From Actinomycetota bacterium (lineage in GTDB: Bacteria > Actinomycetota > Coriobacteriia > Anaerosomatales > Anaerosomataceae), in NCBI GenBank assembly GCA_009668945.1, contig SBEH01000007.1, positions 1-64,000 of the forward strand: a stretch of DNA of 64,000 bases, given 5' to 3'. Below are positions 38,160 to 48,386 of the stretch, piece by piece. Both the position numbers and the translations under genes were made by a program. Under the pieces are notes generated by a model, which searched no databases, was not told the DNA's origin, and worked only from the letters and a program-made list of their open reading frames with translations. The stretch's first letter is position 1. The number at the start of each line of letters is the position of its first letter.

Positions 38160-38645
38160 GTGACGGGCAGCTTCGAGACGGCGAGCGCTGAGTCGACCCG
38201 ACGAGCAGGGAAGTCGCTGGCGCGGTTCCTGCGCCCCGGCGATGTCGTCGCTCTCGCGGGCGACCTCGGCGCGGGCAAGACGCAACTGGTGGGCGGCGTC
38301 GCGACCGGGCTTGGTGTCGACGAGCCGGTGACCAGCCCGACGTTCAACTTGCTCCTGGTGCATCCCGGCGCGCTCCCGCTCTACCACTTCGATCTCTACC
38401 GGCTTGAGCGCGAGGCCGAACTCGAGGACCTCGCGTTCTACGAGACTCTTGAAGGTGACGGGGTGTCCGTGATCGAGTGGGGCGACCGCTTTCCACGCGC
38501 CTTGCCCGCCGATCACCTGCTCGTCACTATCCGCCGGCGGGGTCCGGAAGACCGTGTGTTCGAACTCCTCCCCTCCGGCTCGCGCAGCGCCGAGCTCGCC
38601 CGGGAGTGGATGGGTGCGCTTGCCGCGCAGGGCAACGCGCCATGA
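38160..38645 (+). CDS. tsaE: tRNA t6A biosynthesis ATPase TsaE
   Basis: P-loop ATPase that drives turnover of the t6A (threonylcarbamoyladenosine) complex acting on tRNA position 37. The P-loop GDLGAGKT is at residues 34-41; SPTFNLLLVHP and YHFDLYRLE follow. 161 aa. GTG start. The stop overlaps the tsaB ATG (ATGA), so the partners are made together. Confidence 0.95.
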   Translation: MTGSFETASAESTRRAGKSLARFLRPGDVVALAGDLGAGKTQLVGGVATGLGVDEPVTSPTFNLLLVHPGALPLYHFDLYRLEREAELEDLAFYETLEGDGVSVIEWGDRFPRALPADHLLVTIRRRGPEDRVFELLPSGSRSAELAREWMGALAAQGNAP

Positions 38646-39436
38646 GGCCCTTCCTGGCGTTCGACACCGCGACCGATTACCTTGCGCTCGGGGTCGGCGA
38701 CCTCGATGCGCCGGACCGGGTGATTGCTGCAGTCGACTTCACGGCGCCCCGCGCGGCGAACGCGGTGGTGCTTCTTGCCGTCGAGCGTCTGCTCGCGGGC
38801 GCCGGCGTGTCCGCGGACGCACTGTGCGCAGTAGCCGTCGGGCGCGGTCCGGGGTCGTTCACGGGCGTGCGCATCGGTGTCGCGACCGCCAAGGGCCTGA
38901 CGCACGGGCTTCGAGTGCCGCTCGTGGGCTTCGGGACGCTTGATGCGATAGCGCTGCGTGCCGGAGAAGACGGGCTTGTCGGCGTTGTCGGCGACGCGAT
39001 GCGAGGCGAGGTGTATCCGGCGCTGTTCCGGTCCGAAGGCGACCGCGTCGAGCGCGTGAGCCCGGATCGTGTCGCGTCCCCTTCCGACGTCGCGGCGGAG
39101 TGGGCGGCGCTGGGCGAGCCGATCAGTCTCACGGGCGCAGGGCTGGCAAAGCACGCGGTGGTGCTGGAGACAACGCTCGGGAGCAGCGCCGTCGTGGTCG
39201 AGAAGCGAAGATGGGTGCCCACAGGGGAGGCGCTCGTGGCGGCAGCGTGGGCTGCCACGGGAGACCGGACGCTTGCGAGTGTGGCCGCCCTCGATCGCGC
39301 CGCTGCATATGAGACGGCCCATCCGCAGTCGATGCTGCCGATCTACACGCGGCTGGCCGATGCCGAAGAAGCTGAGCGGCGTGCGGGTCGGCATATGCCT
39401 CCCGGCGGCGTTGTCGGCCCGGAGGCGACGCGGTGA
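38642..39436 (+). CDS. tsaB: tRNA t6A biosynthesis scaffold TsaB
   Basis: Inactive ASKHA-fold paralogue of TsaD; the TsaB-TsaD dimer binds TsaE. LAFDTATDYLALGVG at the start and VGRGPGSFTGVRIGVATAKGL near residue 75 are diagnostic. 264 aa, with a C-terminal half longer than the E. coli protein, as in Gram-positives. Overlaps both neighbours by 4 nt. Confidence 0.95.
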   Translation: MRPFLAFDTATDYLALGVGDLDAPDRVIAAVDFTAPRAANAVVLLAVERLLAGAGVSADALCAVAVGRGPGSFTGVRIGVATAKGLTHGLRVPLVGFGTLDAIALRAGEDGLVGVVGDAMRGEVYPALFRSEGDRVERVSPDRVASPSDVAAEWAALGEPISLTGAGLAKHAVVLETTLGSSAVVVEKRRWVPTGEALVAAAWAATGDRTLASVAALDRAAAYETAHPQSMLPIYTRLADAEEAERRAGRHMPPGGVVGPEATR

Positions 39437-40920
39437 CCGTCTTCCGCGACATGCGCGAGACGGACCTGGGCCATGTGCTCGAGGTCGAGCGCGTCAGCTT
39501 CGCCGCGCCGTGGAGCGAGTCGCTCTTCCGGGACGAGATCGGCCGACCGGACCGCCGGTGGGTCGTCGCAGAGGATGCCGGCGACGTCGTGGGCTACGGC
39601 GGTGTGATGGTCGTGGGCGATGAGGCGCATCTCATGAACCTTGCGGTCGATGCCGACCGGAGACGCGGTGGAATCGCGCGCGCGCTTGTATGGCGCCTCG
39701 CCGGGGAAGCAGCCGCGCTCGGGGCGGCCAGGATGACGCTCGAAGTCGCGGAGTCCAACTTCGCCGCGATCGAGTTGTACCGGACGTGCGGTTTCGATGG
39801 CGCAGGGCGCAGGGTGGGCTACTATCCCGAAACCGGCGAGGACGCCGTCGTCCTTTGGTCTCGGCCGATCGCACCAGCCCTGCGTGCCATGAACGCCGCG
39901 CGTTCGGGCGAGGACCTCATACTAGCCATCGAGACCTCCTGCGACGAAACCGCGGCTTCGGTGCTGCGCGGCGGCTCCGAGGCGCTTTCGGCGGTCATCG
40001 CCAGCCAGGTCGACTTCCATGCGCGTTTCGGTGGTGTGGTGCCCGAGATCGCCTCGCGCAAGCACACCGAGGCGCTCGTTGCGGTGGTGGATGAAGCGCT
40101 GGCGGAGGCCGGCGTCGGGCTCGACGACCTGCATGCGCTAGCGGTCACACAGGGACCCGGGCTGGTAGGGGCGCTCGTAGTCGGTCTTGCGTACGCGAAG
40201 GGGCTGGCGCTCGCCAGGGGCCTTCCGCTGGTCGGCGTGAACCACCTCGAGGGGCACATCTACGCCGCACGCCTGCTCGAGCCGACGCTGCAGCCGCCAC
40301 TTATCGCGCTTCTCGTCTCAGGCGGGCACACGCTGATCGTACACGCGTCCGAATGGGGACGGTACGAGCTGCTCGGCCGCACGCTGGACGATGCGGCCGG
40401 CGAGGCGTTCGACAAGGTGGCGAAGCTTCTCGGACTCGGCTATCCCGGCGGCCCCGCGATCTCTCGCCTTGCCGCCGACGGGGATCCCCAAGCGATTCCG
40501 TTCCCGCGGGCGATGCTTAGGAGCGGCAACCTCGACGTGTCACTATCCGGGCTCAAGACGGCGGTGATCCAGTACGTGGACGCCGAGCGCGGCGCCGGGC
40601 GTGAACTGCGGTTGCCGGACATCGCTGCGTCCTTCCAGGCCGCGGTCATCGAGGTGCAGGTCGCGAAGACGCTACGGGCCGCGACGGACCACAAGGTGAG
40701 AAGCGTCGTCCTCGCCGGCGGGGTCGCCGCGAATCCCGCCCTACGGGAGGGCCTGAGGGTCGCACTCGCAGGGCACGGCATCTCGTTGTCCGTGCCGCCA
40801 ATGGGGCTCTGCACGGACAACGCCTCGATGATCGCCGCAGCCGCGCACGACCGCCTCCTCACTGGGCATGTCCTCGGCCTTGAGGCTGATTCTGTGCCCA
40901 ATATGCGCCTCGACGGGTAG
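39433..40920 (+). CDS. tsaD: Fusion of RimI-type N-acetyltransferase and TsaD
   Basis: One 495-aa reading frame. Residues 1-147 are a GNAT domain of the RimI family (acetyl-CoA loop RRRGGIARAL at 77-86, C-terminal NFAAIELYRTCGFDGAGRR), which acetylates protein N-termini such as ribosomal S18. Residues 162-495 are TsaD, which transfers threonylcarbamoyl to A37: AIETSCDETAASVL, metal motif NHLEGHIYAARL, LLVSGGHT and LAGGVAANPALR. The linker is about 15 residues. An internal ATG at 39889 has no SD. The GTG start overlaps tsaB. Confidence 0.93.
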   Translation: MTVFRDMRETDLGHVLEVERVSFAAPWSESLFRDEIGRPDRRWVVAEDAGDVVGYGGVMVVGDEAHLMNLAVDADRRRGGIARALVWRLAGEAAALGAARMTLEVAESNFAAIELYRTCGFDGAGRRVGYYPETGEDAVVLWSRPIAPALRAMNAARSGEDLILAIETSCDETAASVLRGGSEALSAVIASQVDFHARFGGVVPEIASRKHTEALVAVVDEALAEAGVGLDDLHALAVTQGPGLVGALVVGLAYAKGLALARGLPLVGVNHLEGHIYAARLLEPTLQPPLIALLVSGGHTLIVHASEWGRYELLGRTLDDAAGEAFDKVAKLLGLGYPGGPAISRLAADGDPQAIPFPRAMLRSGNLDVSLSGLKTAVIQYVDAERGAGRELRLPDIAASFQAAVIEVQVAKTLRAATDHKVRSVVLAGGVAANPALREGLRVALAGHGISLSVPPMGLCTDNASMIAAAAHDRLLTGHVLGLEADSVPNMRLDG

Positions 40921-40965
40921 CCCCGACATCTGAGTGCCCGATTGTCAGGTTCCCGCAGAAGGCTC

Positions 40966-40995
40966 TTGCATTCCTCGTCGCCGTCGGCCTAGAAT
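40966..40995 (+). promoter_or_regulatory. groESL promoter
   Basis: TTGCAT (40966-40971), 18-nt spacer, TAGAAT (40990-40995). The predicted start near 41002 falls at the left arm of the CIRCE element, so repressor binding would block transcription. Confidence 0.75.
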
Positions 40996-41003
40996 CTCCT
41001 TCG

Positions 41004-41030
41004 CTGGCACTCGGCGCCTTGGAGTGCCAA
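41004..41030 (+). promoter_or_regulatory. CIRCE operator (HrcA binding site)
   Basis: The inverted repeat CTGGCACTC - 9 nt - GAGTGCCAA matches the CIRCE consensus TTAGCACTC-N9-GAGTGCTAA except for a symmetric A-to-G/T-to-C change and the first base. HrcA bound here represses groESL until heat or misfolding stress. hrcA itself is not in the window. Confidence 0.92.
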
Positions 41031-41123
41031 CACTTCTGAGAACGGGGAACATAGGTATCCGTCGCGATGCCACGGTTCCGCGAGTGTCCATGTGTTAGGT
41101 AACCGGAAGCAGGAGGGTAGAGC

Positions 41124-41417
41124 ATGAACCTGAAGCCGCTGTTCGACAATGTCGTGGTCAAGCCGGCGAAGGCCGAGGAGCAGACCAAGAGCGGCATCTT
41201 CCTCCCCGATACAGCCAAGGAGAAGCCCCAGAAGGGCGAGATCGTGGCTGCGGGCGAGGGCCGCTGGGACGACGAGGGCGCCAAGCGCGTGCCGATGGAC
41301 GTCAAGGTCGGCGACATCGTGATCTACAAGGAGTGGGGCAAGACCTCGATCAAGCTCGATGGCGAGGAGTACTTCATCCTGTCGCAGAGCGACATCCTCG
41401 CGGTCGTACAAGGCTAG
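41124..41417 (+). CDS. groES: Co-chaperonin GroES
   Basis: Heptameric lid of the GroEL folding chamber. LKPLFDNVVVKPAKAEEQTKSGIFLPD holds the start and mobile loop (residues 2-28, split by family variation); VGDIVIYKEWGKTSIKLDGEEYFIL forms the end. 97 aa. AGGAGGG lies 7 nt before the ATG. Under CIRCE control with groEL 45 nt downstream. Confidence 0.97.
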   Translation: MNLKPLFDNVVVKPAKAEEQTKSGIFLPDTAKEKPQKGEIVAAGEGRWDDEGAKRVPMDVKVGDIVIYKEWGKTSIKLDGEEYFILSQSDILAVVQG

Positions 41418-43091
<1,674 letters not shown>

Positions 43092-43123
43092 CCCGCGCAT
43101 CTGCCACCAGGCGCTGTGCGTAT

Positions 43124-43153
43124 GAGGGCCCCGGCGAGCATGCCGGGGCCCTC
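43124..43153 (+). terminator. Terminator after groEL
   Basis: GAGGGCCCCGGC (43124-43135), loop GAGCAT, GCCGGGGCCCTC (43142-43153): a perfect 12-bp stem 32 nt after groEL, followed by TCGCATG. Strong hairpin, short U-content. Confidence 0.75.
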
Positions 43154-43194
43154 TCGCATGCGCCCGCGCGGATCTTCGAACCGGCATGTGCGGT

Positions 43195-43222
43195 TTGTGG
43201 GTTCGGGGCTGTGCGGTACAAT
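43195..43222 (+). promoter_or_regulatory. Promoter candidate for the Cys-rich protein gene
   Basis: TTGTGG (43195-43200), 16-nt spacer, TACAAT (43217-43222). Good -10, weak -35. It would give a leader of about 27 nt before the ATG at 43256. Confidence 0.5.
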
Positions 43223-43255
43223 CTCCCCGCGAGACGGGCGCACCGGGGGGACACT

Positions 43256-43624
43256 ATGACGCAGAACATCCACTTTCTTGCCGAGTGGCACCAGCTGAAG
43301 AACGAGCACACACACGATCGCGACATTGCGAACAACTACGGTTGCTTCAACGTCGAGGCGTGTCGCAACTGCAACTACATCTACAACGCCCGCGCCTGCA
43401 TCAGCTGCCACAACTGCGATAGCGTCATCGAATGCGTTCAATGCGTCGACTGTCGCGACTGTGCGTACTGCGTCGGCCTGAACGGCGCGCGCTTCCATAT
43501 CCTCAACAAGGAACACACCGAGGAGGAGTACTACGCGAAGCTCCGGGCCTTCGGAATCGAATGGGACGTGCAGGCCTTCGACCCGCTGGATCCGTACGCA
43601 TCGCTCGGCGACGGTTCCGCCTAG
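43256..43624 (+). CDS. Cys-rich repeat protein, 122 aa
   Basis: Function not known. Eleven Cys lie between residues 30 and 72, with a ladder spaced every three residues (48, 51, 54 and 60, 63, 66, 69, 72). This could bind metal or Fe-S, or form a stacked beta-helix. After it comes [17 protein letters not shown], which resembles the 'YCIxNKxYxxEEY' segment of uncharacterised Cys-repeat proteins in other bacteria (recalled, not searched). No signal peptide. The ATG at 43256 follows GGGGGG. The stop overlaps the facing LysE gene stop at CTAG. Confidence 0.75.
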   Translation: MTQNIHFLAEWHQLKNEHTHDRDIANNYGCFNVEACRNCNYIYNARACISCHNCDSVIECVQCVDCRDCAYCVGLNGARFHILNKEHTEEEYYAKLRAFGIEWDVQAFDPLDPYASLGDGSA

Positions 43625-44271
43625 ACGAGACCCAGTCCCTCGAGCGCGAACTTTGCGCCGAGGTAGAGCAAGAACAGCGCGCACGCTCCGATGATCGCCC
43701 GGTAGGGCCTGTCGGCGAGCAGGTGCCGACCCTTCGAGACTGCCGCGATCACGAACCCGTACCACGCCACGTCGGCCAGCTCGTGCCCGATGAAGAACGC
43801 CGCGAAGCCCCACCAGCCGATGGCGAGCGCATCGGAGGCGAGCTTCACGCCGATCGTCGCCCACCAGAGCGTCCAGTACGGGCTCGCGAGGCTCATCGCC
43901 GCCCCGTGCAGGATCGGGCCGAATCGGCTGGTGACCGCTGTGCTGTCGCCTTGCGGTCTGATCGTCCCCTTGATAGCGCCGCGCAAGAACCCCCAGCCCA
44001 TCCAGAGAAGGACGGCGCCTCCCAGCAGGGCGAGCACGTTTGCCGCGTGCGGATTCGTCAGCACCTTCTGCAGACCGAATGCGAACCCGACGAGGAGGAG
44101 TGCTTCGAGAGCCGCATGGCCGACGAGCATGAGGGCGGCCGACAGCCGTCCTTTCGTTAGCGTCCGCGCGATGGTCACGGTCAGGAACGGTCCCGGCGCC
44201 ATGGCGCCGGAGAGCGCCACGACGAAGGCAGCGCCGCCTAGTGCGAGTGCCCTTCCGAGATCGCCGGTCAT
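43621..44271 (-). CDS. LysE/RhtB family transporter
   Basis: Membrane exporter family for amino acids or similar small molecules; substrate unknown. About six hydrophobic helices in 216 aa. The N-terminal [25 protein letters not shown] region with the APGP motif is typical of LysE proteins, as is [13 protein letters not shown] in the middle. Single gene, convergent with the Cys-rich protein; the two stops share the palindrome CTAG. Confidence 0.85.
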   Translation of the reverse strand: MTGDLGRALALGGAAFVVALSGAMAPGPFLTVTIARTLTKGRLSAALMLVGHAALEALLLVGFAFGLQKVLTNPHAANVLALLGGAVLLWMGWGFLRGAIKGTIRPQGDSTAVTSRFGPILHGAAMSLASPYWTLWWATIGVKLASDALAIGWWGFAAFFIGHELADVAWYGFVIAAVSKGRHLLADRPYRAIIGACALFLLYLGAKFALEGLGLV

Positions 44272-44326
44272 GTCGGCCGGTCAGGCTCGCAGGCGCACGT
44301 GATGGGCAGGGAGGGCAGGAGCATGG

Positions 44327-44335
44327 TGGTATAGT
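44327..44335 (+). promoter_or_regulatory. Extended -10 promoter before ychF
   Basis: TGG followed directly by TATAGT (44330-44335), an extended -10 type element, about 50 nt before the ychF GTG. No -35 is needed for this class and none is seen. Confidence 0.5.
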
Positions 44336-44383
44336 AGCGCACGTCGCGCAGCCGTCCGGGCGCGCAGGAGATGAGAGGCGCGC

Positions 44384-45448
44384 GTGAGCCTGTCCATCGG
44401 TATCGTCGGTCTTCCCAATGTCGGCAAGTCCACGCTGTTCACCGCACTCACCCGAAAGCAGGTGGACGCGGCGAACTACCCGTTCGCCACCATCGAGCCG
44501 AATGTCGGAATCGTGCCGGTCCCGGATGCCCGGCTGGATCGTCTGGCCGCCCTGGTGCATCCCGAGCGAGTCGTGCCTGCCGCGGTGGAGTTCGTCGATA
44601 TAGCCGGTCTCGTGAAGGGCGCCAGCGAGGGGGAGGGGCTCGGCAACCAGTTCCTGGCGAACATCCGCGAGACCGACGCGATCGCTGAGGTCGTCCGCTA
44701 CTTCCGCGATCCGAACGTCATCCACGTCGACGGCAAGGTGGATCCGGCGGGCGACGTTGAGACCATCAAGACGGAACTCGTCCTCGCAGATCTCGGCACG
44801 CTCGAGCGCGCTCTGCCGCGGCTCGAGAAGGACGCAAGGCGCGACGCGACGCTGGCGCGCAAGCTCGACGTTGCGAGGCGCCTGGAGTCGTGGATGGAAC
44901 AGGGTCACAGGGCGCGGACGATGGCGATGGCCGACGATGAGCGCGAGCTCGTCCATGACCTGCATCTGCTGACGATGAAGCCGATGCTGTACGTTGCCAA
45001 CGTGGATGAGAGCGAGATCGGTTCGCCGCTTGCCGAGATCGATGGCATCGCGCCGGTGCCGATCTGCGCGAAGATCGAGTCGGAGATGTCCGAGCTCGAC
45101 CCGTCCGAACTCGCCGAGTACCTGGAGATGGAAGGACTCGCGGAGCCCGGTCTGAACGTGCTCATTCGCGAGGCATACAGACTCCTCGGCCTGCAGTCCT
45201 TCTTCACGGCAGGTCCGCAAGAGGTGCGCGCGTGGACGGTGCGCGCCGGCGCGAAGGCGCCCGAGGCGGCGGGTGTCATTCACACCGACTTCGAACGAGG
45301 GTTCATCAAGGCCGAGGTCATCTCGTATGCCGACTACGACGCGCTCGAGAACGAGGCCGCTGTCAAGGCCGCCGGCAAGCTGAGGATCGAGGGCAAGGAG
45401 TACGTCTTCGCCGACGGCGACGTGGCGCACTTCCGGTTCAACGTCTAG
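44384..45448 (+). CDS. ychF: Redox-regulated ATPase YchF / OLA1 family
   Basis: Obg-related P-loop protein that prefers ATP and binds ribosomes. G1 [14 protein letters not shown] (residues 8-21), [20 protein letters not shown]3 [20 protein letters not shown], and NVDESE in place of NKxD (the basis of ATP preference) are visible; a C-terminal TGS domain ends [11 protein letters not shown]. 354 aa. GTG start. Its stop and that of the facing amidase gene lie in the palindrome CTAGCCGGCTAG (45445-45456). Confidence 0.95.
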   Translation: MSLSIGIVGLPNVGKSTLFTALTRKQVDAANYPFATIEPNVGIVPVPDARLDRLAALVHPERVVPAAVEFVDIAGLVKGASEGEGLGNQFLANIRETDAIAEVVRYFRDPNVIHVDGKVDPAGDVETIKTELVLADLGTLERALPRLEKDARRDATLARKLDVARRLESWMEQGHRARTMAMADDERELVHDLHLLTMKPMLYVANVDESEIGSPLAEIDGIAPVPICAKIESEMSELDPSELAEYLEMEGLAEPGLNVLIREAYRLLGLQSFFTAGPQEVRAWTVRAGAKAPEAAGVIHTDFERGFIKAEVISYADYDALENEAAVKAAGKLRIEGKEYVFADGDVAHFRFNV

Positions 45449-45452
45449 CCGG

Positions 45453-47114
45453 CTAGTCGATCGCCTTCAGCACGTAGTGGTCGACGGCCGGAGGCAGGGT
45501 CGCATAGTCGCCGACCATGGTGATCGCGTATACGCGGTCACCGTTGTTCTCGAGCCACTCGCGCGTATATGGTGACAGGCCGGTCGTGCCGGCGATCGGA
45601 ACGGCCACTCCTCCGGCGCCTCGTGCCGCCGCGGTCGCCGCGATGATGCCGTCCATCGGCACGAGCGGGTTGTAGCAGTACAGCCAGAGGTATCCGATTG
45701 GCCTGGCGACGGTCGCATTCATCGCGACGGTCTGCATGGCATCCGTGGAGCCGATCCGCACCCGGTTGGGCAGGCCGGCCAACGCACCGTCGGGCACCGT
45801 ACCCACCGCGATCGCAGCCCCGATCTCGGGCCGGTGGTCCGCGAGATACGCGGCGGCTTCGGGCGGGAGTGTCCCGTCGGCGCGAGCTAGCAGCAGCGCG
45901 CCGTTGCACGTGGACGCAACCGACGCGGCGGCAAGCGCCTCGGTAGGGCTGGTGGCAGACGCCAGCACGATCGTGGTCGACGTCTCTGCGCTCACCGTGA
46001 GACCGGAGAGCAGCGGGGCTGTAGATGCGGCCTCGGCGCCTGCGAGCCGCGTCACGGCGGAAGGGTCGATCCCAGCAGCGGACGCTGCCTGCGCAAGGAC
46101 CGCATCGGGCACCTCGGCGCCGAGGGCGATGATGCGGGAGGGATGCAGGCGCGCGATCTCGGCGGCCACCGGCGGTGTGATGCCGAGGACGTCGGCAAAG
46201 AGAAGGGGAGCACCGAGCTTCGCCGTCCCGAGCGGGGCGGCGAGCGCGCTTGCGGTATCCGACGTCATTGCGAGCATCAGCGTATCGGCGCCAGCGGCCC
46301 ACTGCGCTTTGGAGGCCATGACCGCTGCCTCCGGCCGGGTGCGCGCCGTGTAGCGGGGATGAACGGGTCGGGTCGGCGCCGTGGACCACCACCGGTTCAC
46401 GCCGTTGACGATCCCGGCTGCGTAAGCCCGTCTCCAAGTTGCGTTGGCGATCGCGGCGCCCTCGGCGGAGTTGCTCATGAAACCCGCCTCGACCAGCAGC
46501 GCGGGCATGTTCGTCCACCGGACCACGTAGAAGTCGGTGACGCCTGCGCCCCGGTCGCGCTGGCGGGTCTGCTCGAGCACGGCGGCCTGGACGTACTGGC
46601 CGAGCTGCTGACCGAGTATGTCGTGACTCGAGGCCCAGTTCTCCGTCCCGCGGGCGGAGGACGACGCCGCGCCGTTGCAGTGGACCGAAATGAAGACGTC
46701 CGCGCCGAGGCTGTTCGCGATGTCGCACCGCGCCTGGAGGTCGTCGCGCGGGACCGCATCCGAGTACCAGTAGACTCCGTCCGGAGCGTAGGTCCAATGG
46801 TCGGTCCAGTGCCAGGTGGGCAGGTCGACGTAGGAGACCGCCGTGTCGGTCGTTCGCGTGAACCGCACGTCGTACCCGGACGCGTAGAGTTGGCGCCCCA
46901 GCTCGAGTGCGATGAGCAGGTTGGCGTCCTTCTCGAGGAACGAGCCGTAGCGCGCGTGGTTGTACGGGCCGCCGTGGCCAGGATCGATGACGACGAGGGG
47001 ACGCGCGAACGCTGGCACAGTTACCGCGAGAGACAGCGCGAACGCGAGCGCGACGGGCAAGTACCGGCTGCGGGACGCGCGGACCAGGATCCGACTGCTG
47101 CGACTAGGCTTCAA
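45453..47114 (-). CDS. Secreted N-acetylmuramoyl-L-alanine amidase with cell-wall-binding repeats
   Basis: Zinc amidase that cuts the stem peptide from MurNAc. A basic start and hydrophobic helix (residues 1-38, ending VPAFA) form a signal peptide. The Amidase_3 domain (about 40-265) has ligands His47 (DPGHGG), Glu61 and His145 (SVHCN), plus VEAGFMSN. The C-terminal 275-553 contains three CWB2-like repeats ([12 protein letters not shown]...RIIALG). The TTG at 47114 is chosen because AGGAGG lies 7 nt before it; upstream ATGs give an unlikely long N-terminus. 553 aa. Confidence 0.88.
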   Translation of the reverse strand: MKPSRSSRILVRASRSRYLPVALAFALSLAVTVPAFARPLVVIDPGHGGPYNHARYGSFLEKDANLLIALELGRQLYASGYDVRFTRTTDTAVSYVDLPTWHWTDHWTYAPDGVYWYSDAVPRDDLQARCDIANSLGADVFISVHCNGAASSSARGTENWASSHDILGQQLGQYVQAAVLEQTRQRDRGAGVTDFYVVRWTNMPALLVEAGFMSNSAEGAAIANATWRRAYAAGIVNGVNRWWSTAPTRPVHPRYTARTRPEAAVMASKAQWAAGADTLMLAMTSDTASALAAPLGTAKLGAPLLFADVLGITPPVAAEIARLHPSRIIALGAEVPDAVLAQAASAAGIDPSAVTRLAGAEAASTAPLLSGLTVSAETSTTIVLASATSPTEALAAASVASTCNGALLLARADGTLPPEAAAYLADHRPEIGAAIAVGTVPDGALAGLPNRVRIGSTDAMQTVAMNATVARPIGYLWLYCYNPLVPMDGIIAATAAARGAGGVAVPIAGTTGLSPYTREWLENNGDRVYAITMVGDYATLPPAVDHYVLKAID

Positions 47115-47285
47115 CTTCGTGCCTCCTGGCATGCGTGGAGGGGCGTGCTGCAGTGATTGTACCTCATGCCCGTACATGCGCCGCACTGCTTTCGGCTCAC
47201 ACTACCCGTCGCTCGCGACGAGCCGTATCCTTGGAAAGGCCGGAACACGGGGACGGCGAGGCAAGGCTACAAGGAGGCTGATGGG

Positions 47286-48158
47286 TTGGCGCGAAGGATC
47301 TTCATGGCAGGGTGCGCGGTTGCGCTTGTCTTCCTGCTCTGGGCTCTCCCCGCCGCCGGCGCGACCGACGATGACGTCCCGGGCGTACCCGTCGCACCGT
47401 CGCCGATCGTCGGATTGCTGGACTCGGCCACAGACCCTTCGGACGTCTGGTCGCTCGCGCTCAACCAGGGCGATGTGCTAACAGCGCAGCTCACGGTGGG
47501 TGGGGCATCCGCAGGCTTCGACCCGACGCTGTTCCTGTATCCGCCAGGAACGCCGACACTCGCATCGTCCCCGGACTGGGTGGCCGAAACGCCGCAGCCT
47601 GCCTTCCCCAAGGGTTTCAGCTACACCGCGCCGGTCTCGGGCGTCTACTACCTCGTTGCGTTCCAGTCGCCCTTCGCATCGCCTGCGACCTCTGGAACGA
47701 CGGTCGTCACCTGGAGGGTCCACAGCCCCGTATACCGCTTCTACAACGCGCGCAGTGGCACGCACTTCTACACGCCGTCGCTCGAAGAACGGAACATGGT
47801 CGTCGCACTGTGGTCGAACGTCTTCCAGTACGAGGGCATCGCGTACTACACGCAGCCCTACGTGAACCCGCAGCCGCTGTACCGCTTCTACAACCGTCGC
47901 AGTGCCAGCCATTTCTACACCGCCTCGCTGGACGAGGCGAACAACACGGTCCTGCGGTACAGCAACGTGTTCACGTACGAGGGGACGACCTACAGCGTTG
48001 CGCTCGGCGGACCGCCCACGGCGGCCGTCTACCGCTTCTACAACGTGCGCAACGGCAGCCACTTCTTCACCGCGTCCGCCCAGGAGCGCGACGCGGTCAT
48101 GGCCAACTGGCCGACGGTGTACAGCTACGAGGGGACCGCCTTCTACCTCGGACCGTGA
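47286..48158 (+). CDS. Secreted protein with three DUF5648-type repeats
   Basis: Signal peptide at residues 1-26 (IFMAGCAVALVFLLWALPAAGA). Residues 35-145 form a beta-rich domain like pre-peptidase C-terminal domains (GDVLTAQLTVGG, FSYTAPVSGVYYLV). Three repeats start at 150, 199 and 249, each with YRFYN-x-R-x-[GA]-[ST]-H-F-[YF]-T and a closing YEG-[IT]-[AT]-[YF]-Y. The TTG at 47286 has AAGGAGG 8 nt upstream. 290 aa. The repeats are usually found on surface or wall proteins; exact function unknown. Divergent from the amidase. Confidence 0.82.
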   Translation: MARRIFMAGCAVALVFLLWALPAAGATDDDVPGVPVAPSPIVGLLDSATDPSDVWSLALNQGDVLTAQLTVGGASAGFDPTLFLYPPGTPTLASSPDWVAETPQPAFPKGFSYTAPVSGVYYLVAFQSPFASPATSGTTVVTWRVHSPVYRFYNARSGTHFYTPSLEERNMVVALWSNVFQYEGIAYYTQPYVNPQPLYRFYNRRSASHFYTASLDEANNTVLRYSNVFTYEGTTYSVALGGPPTAAVYRFYNVRNGSHFFTASAQERDAVMANWPTVYSYEGTAFYLGP

Positions 48159-48206
48159 TGCGCGCCGTGCATGTCCACGCGCTTCCGGGCGGCGGTCGCC
48201 CGTGGT

Positions 48207-48235
48207 TTGACCCCCCATGAGGGCTGGCGTAGCAT
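48207..48235 (+). promoter_or_regulatory. Promoter for guaB3-guaA
   Basis: TTGACC (48207-48212), 17-nt spacer, TAGCAT (48230-48235). It would start a transcript near 48242 with a leader of about 145 nt that contains a strong hairpin. Confidence 0.65.
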
Positions 48236-48281
48236 ATACGCACTAAGCACCCACCAGGCACCTCTTCGTCGCAGCATCTTC

Positions 48282-48314
48282 GGACCAGGCCATCCGCAAT
48301 CGCGGTCCTGGTCC
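48282..48314 (+). promoter_or_regulatory. Leader hairpin before guaB3
   Basis: GGACCAGG (48282-48289) pairs with CCTGGTCC (48307-48314); inside, CCGC (48294-48297) pairs with GCGG (48302-48305) around AATC. Followed by TTCGTG and then 72 nt to the ATG. It could be an attenuator or a protein-binding site. No purine riboswitch core was found. Confidence 0.5.
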
Positions 48315-48386
48315 TTCGTGCATCGAGGGGCGGCTTCTTTGGCGGATGACCGGGCGATGCGGACTGACCGAGAGGAATCGTCACTC

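Noticed and set aside
39889-40920. Separate tsaD starting at the internal ATG
   Set aside because: No SD lies before 39889 and the acetyltransferase frame runs into it without a stop; the fusion is the simpler reading.
46143-47156. 337-codon + strand frame inside the amidase gene
   Set aside because: Antisense to the amidase, whose signal peptide, zinc motifs and repeats are clear on the other strand.
48240-48386. T-box or purine riboswitch before guaB3
   Set aside because: No T-box core sequence and no purine aptamer loops were found; only a simple two-part stem.
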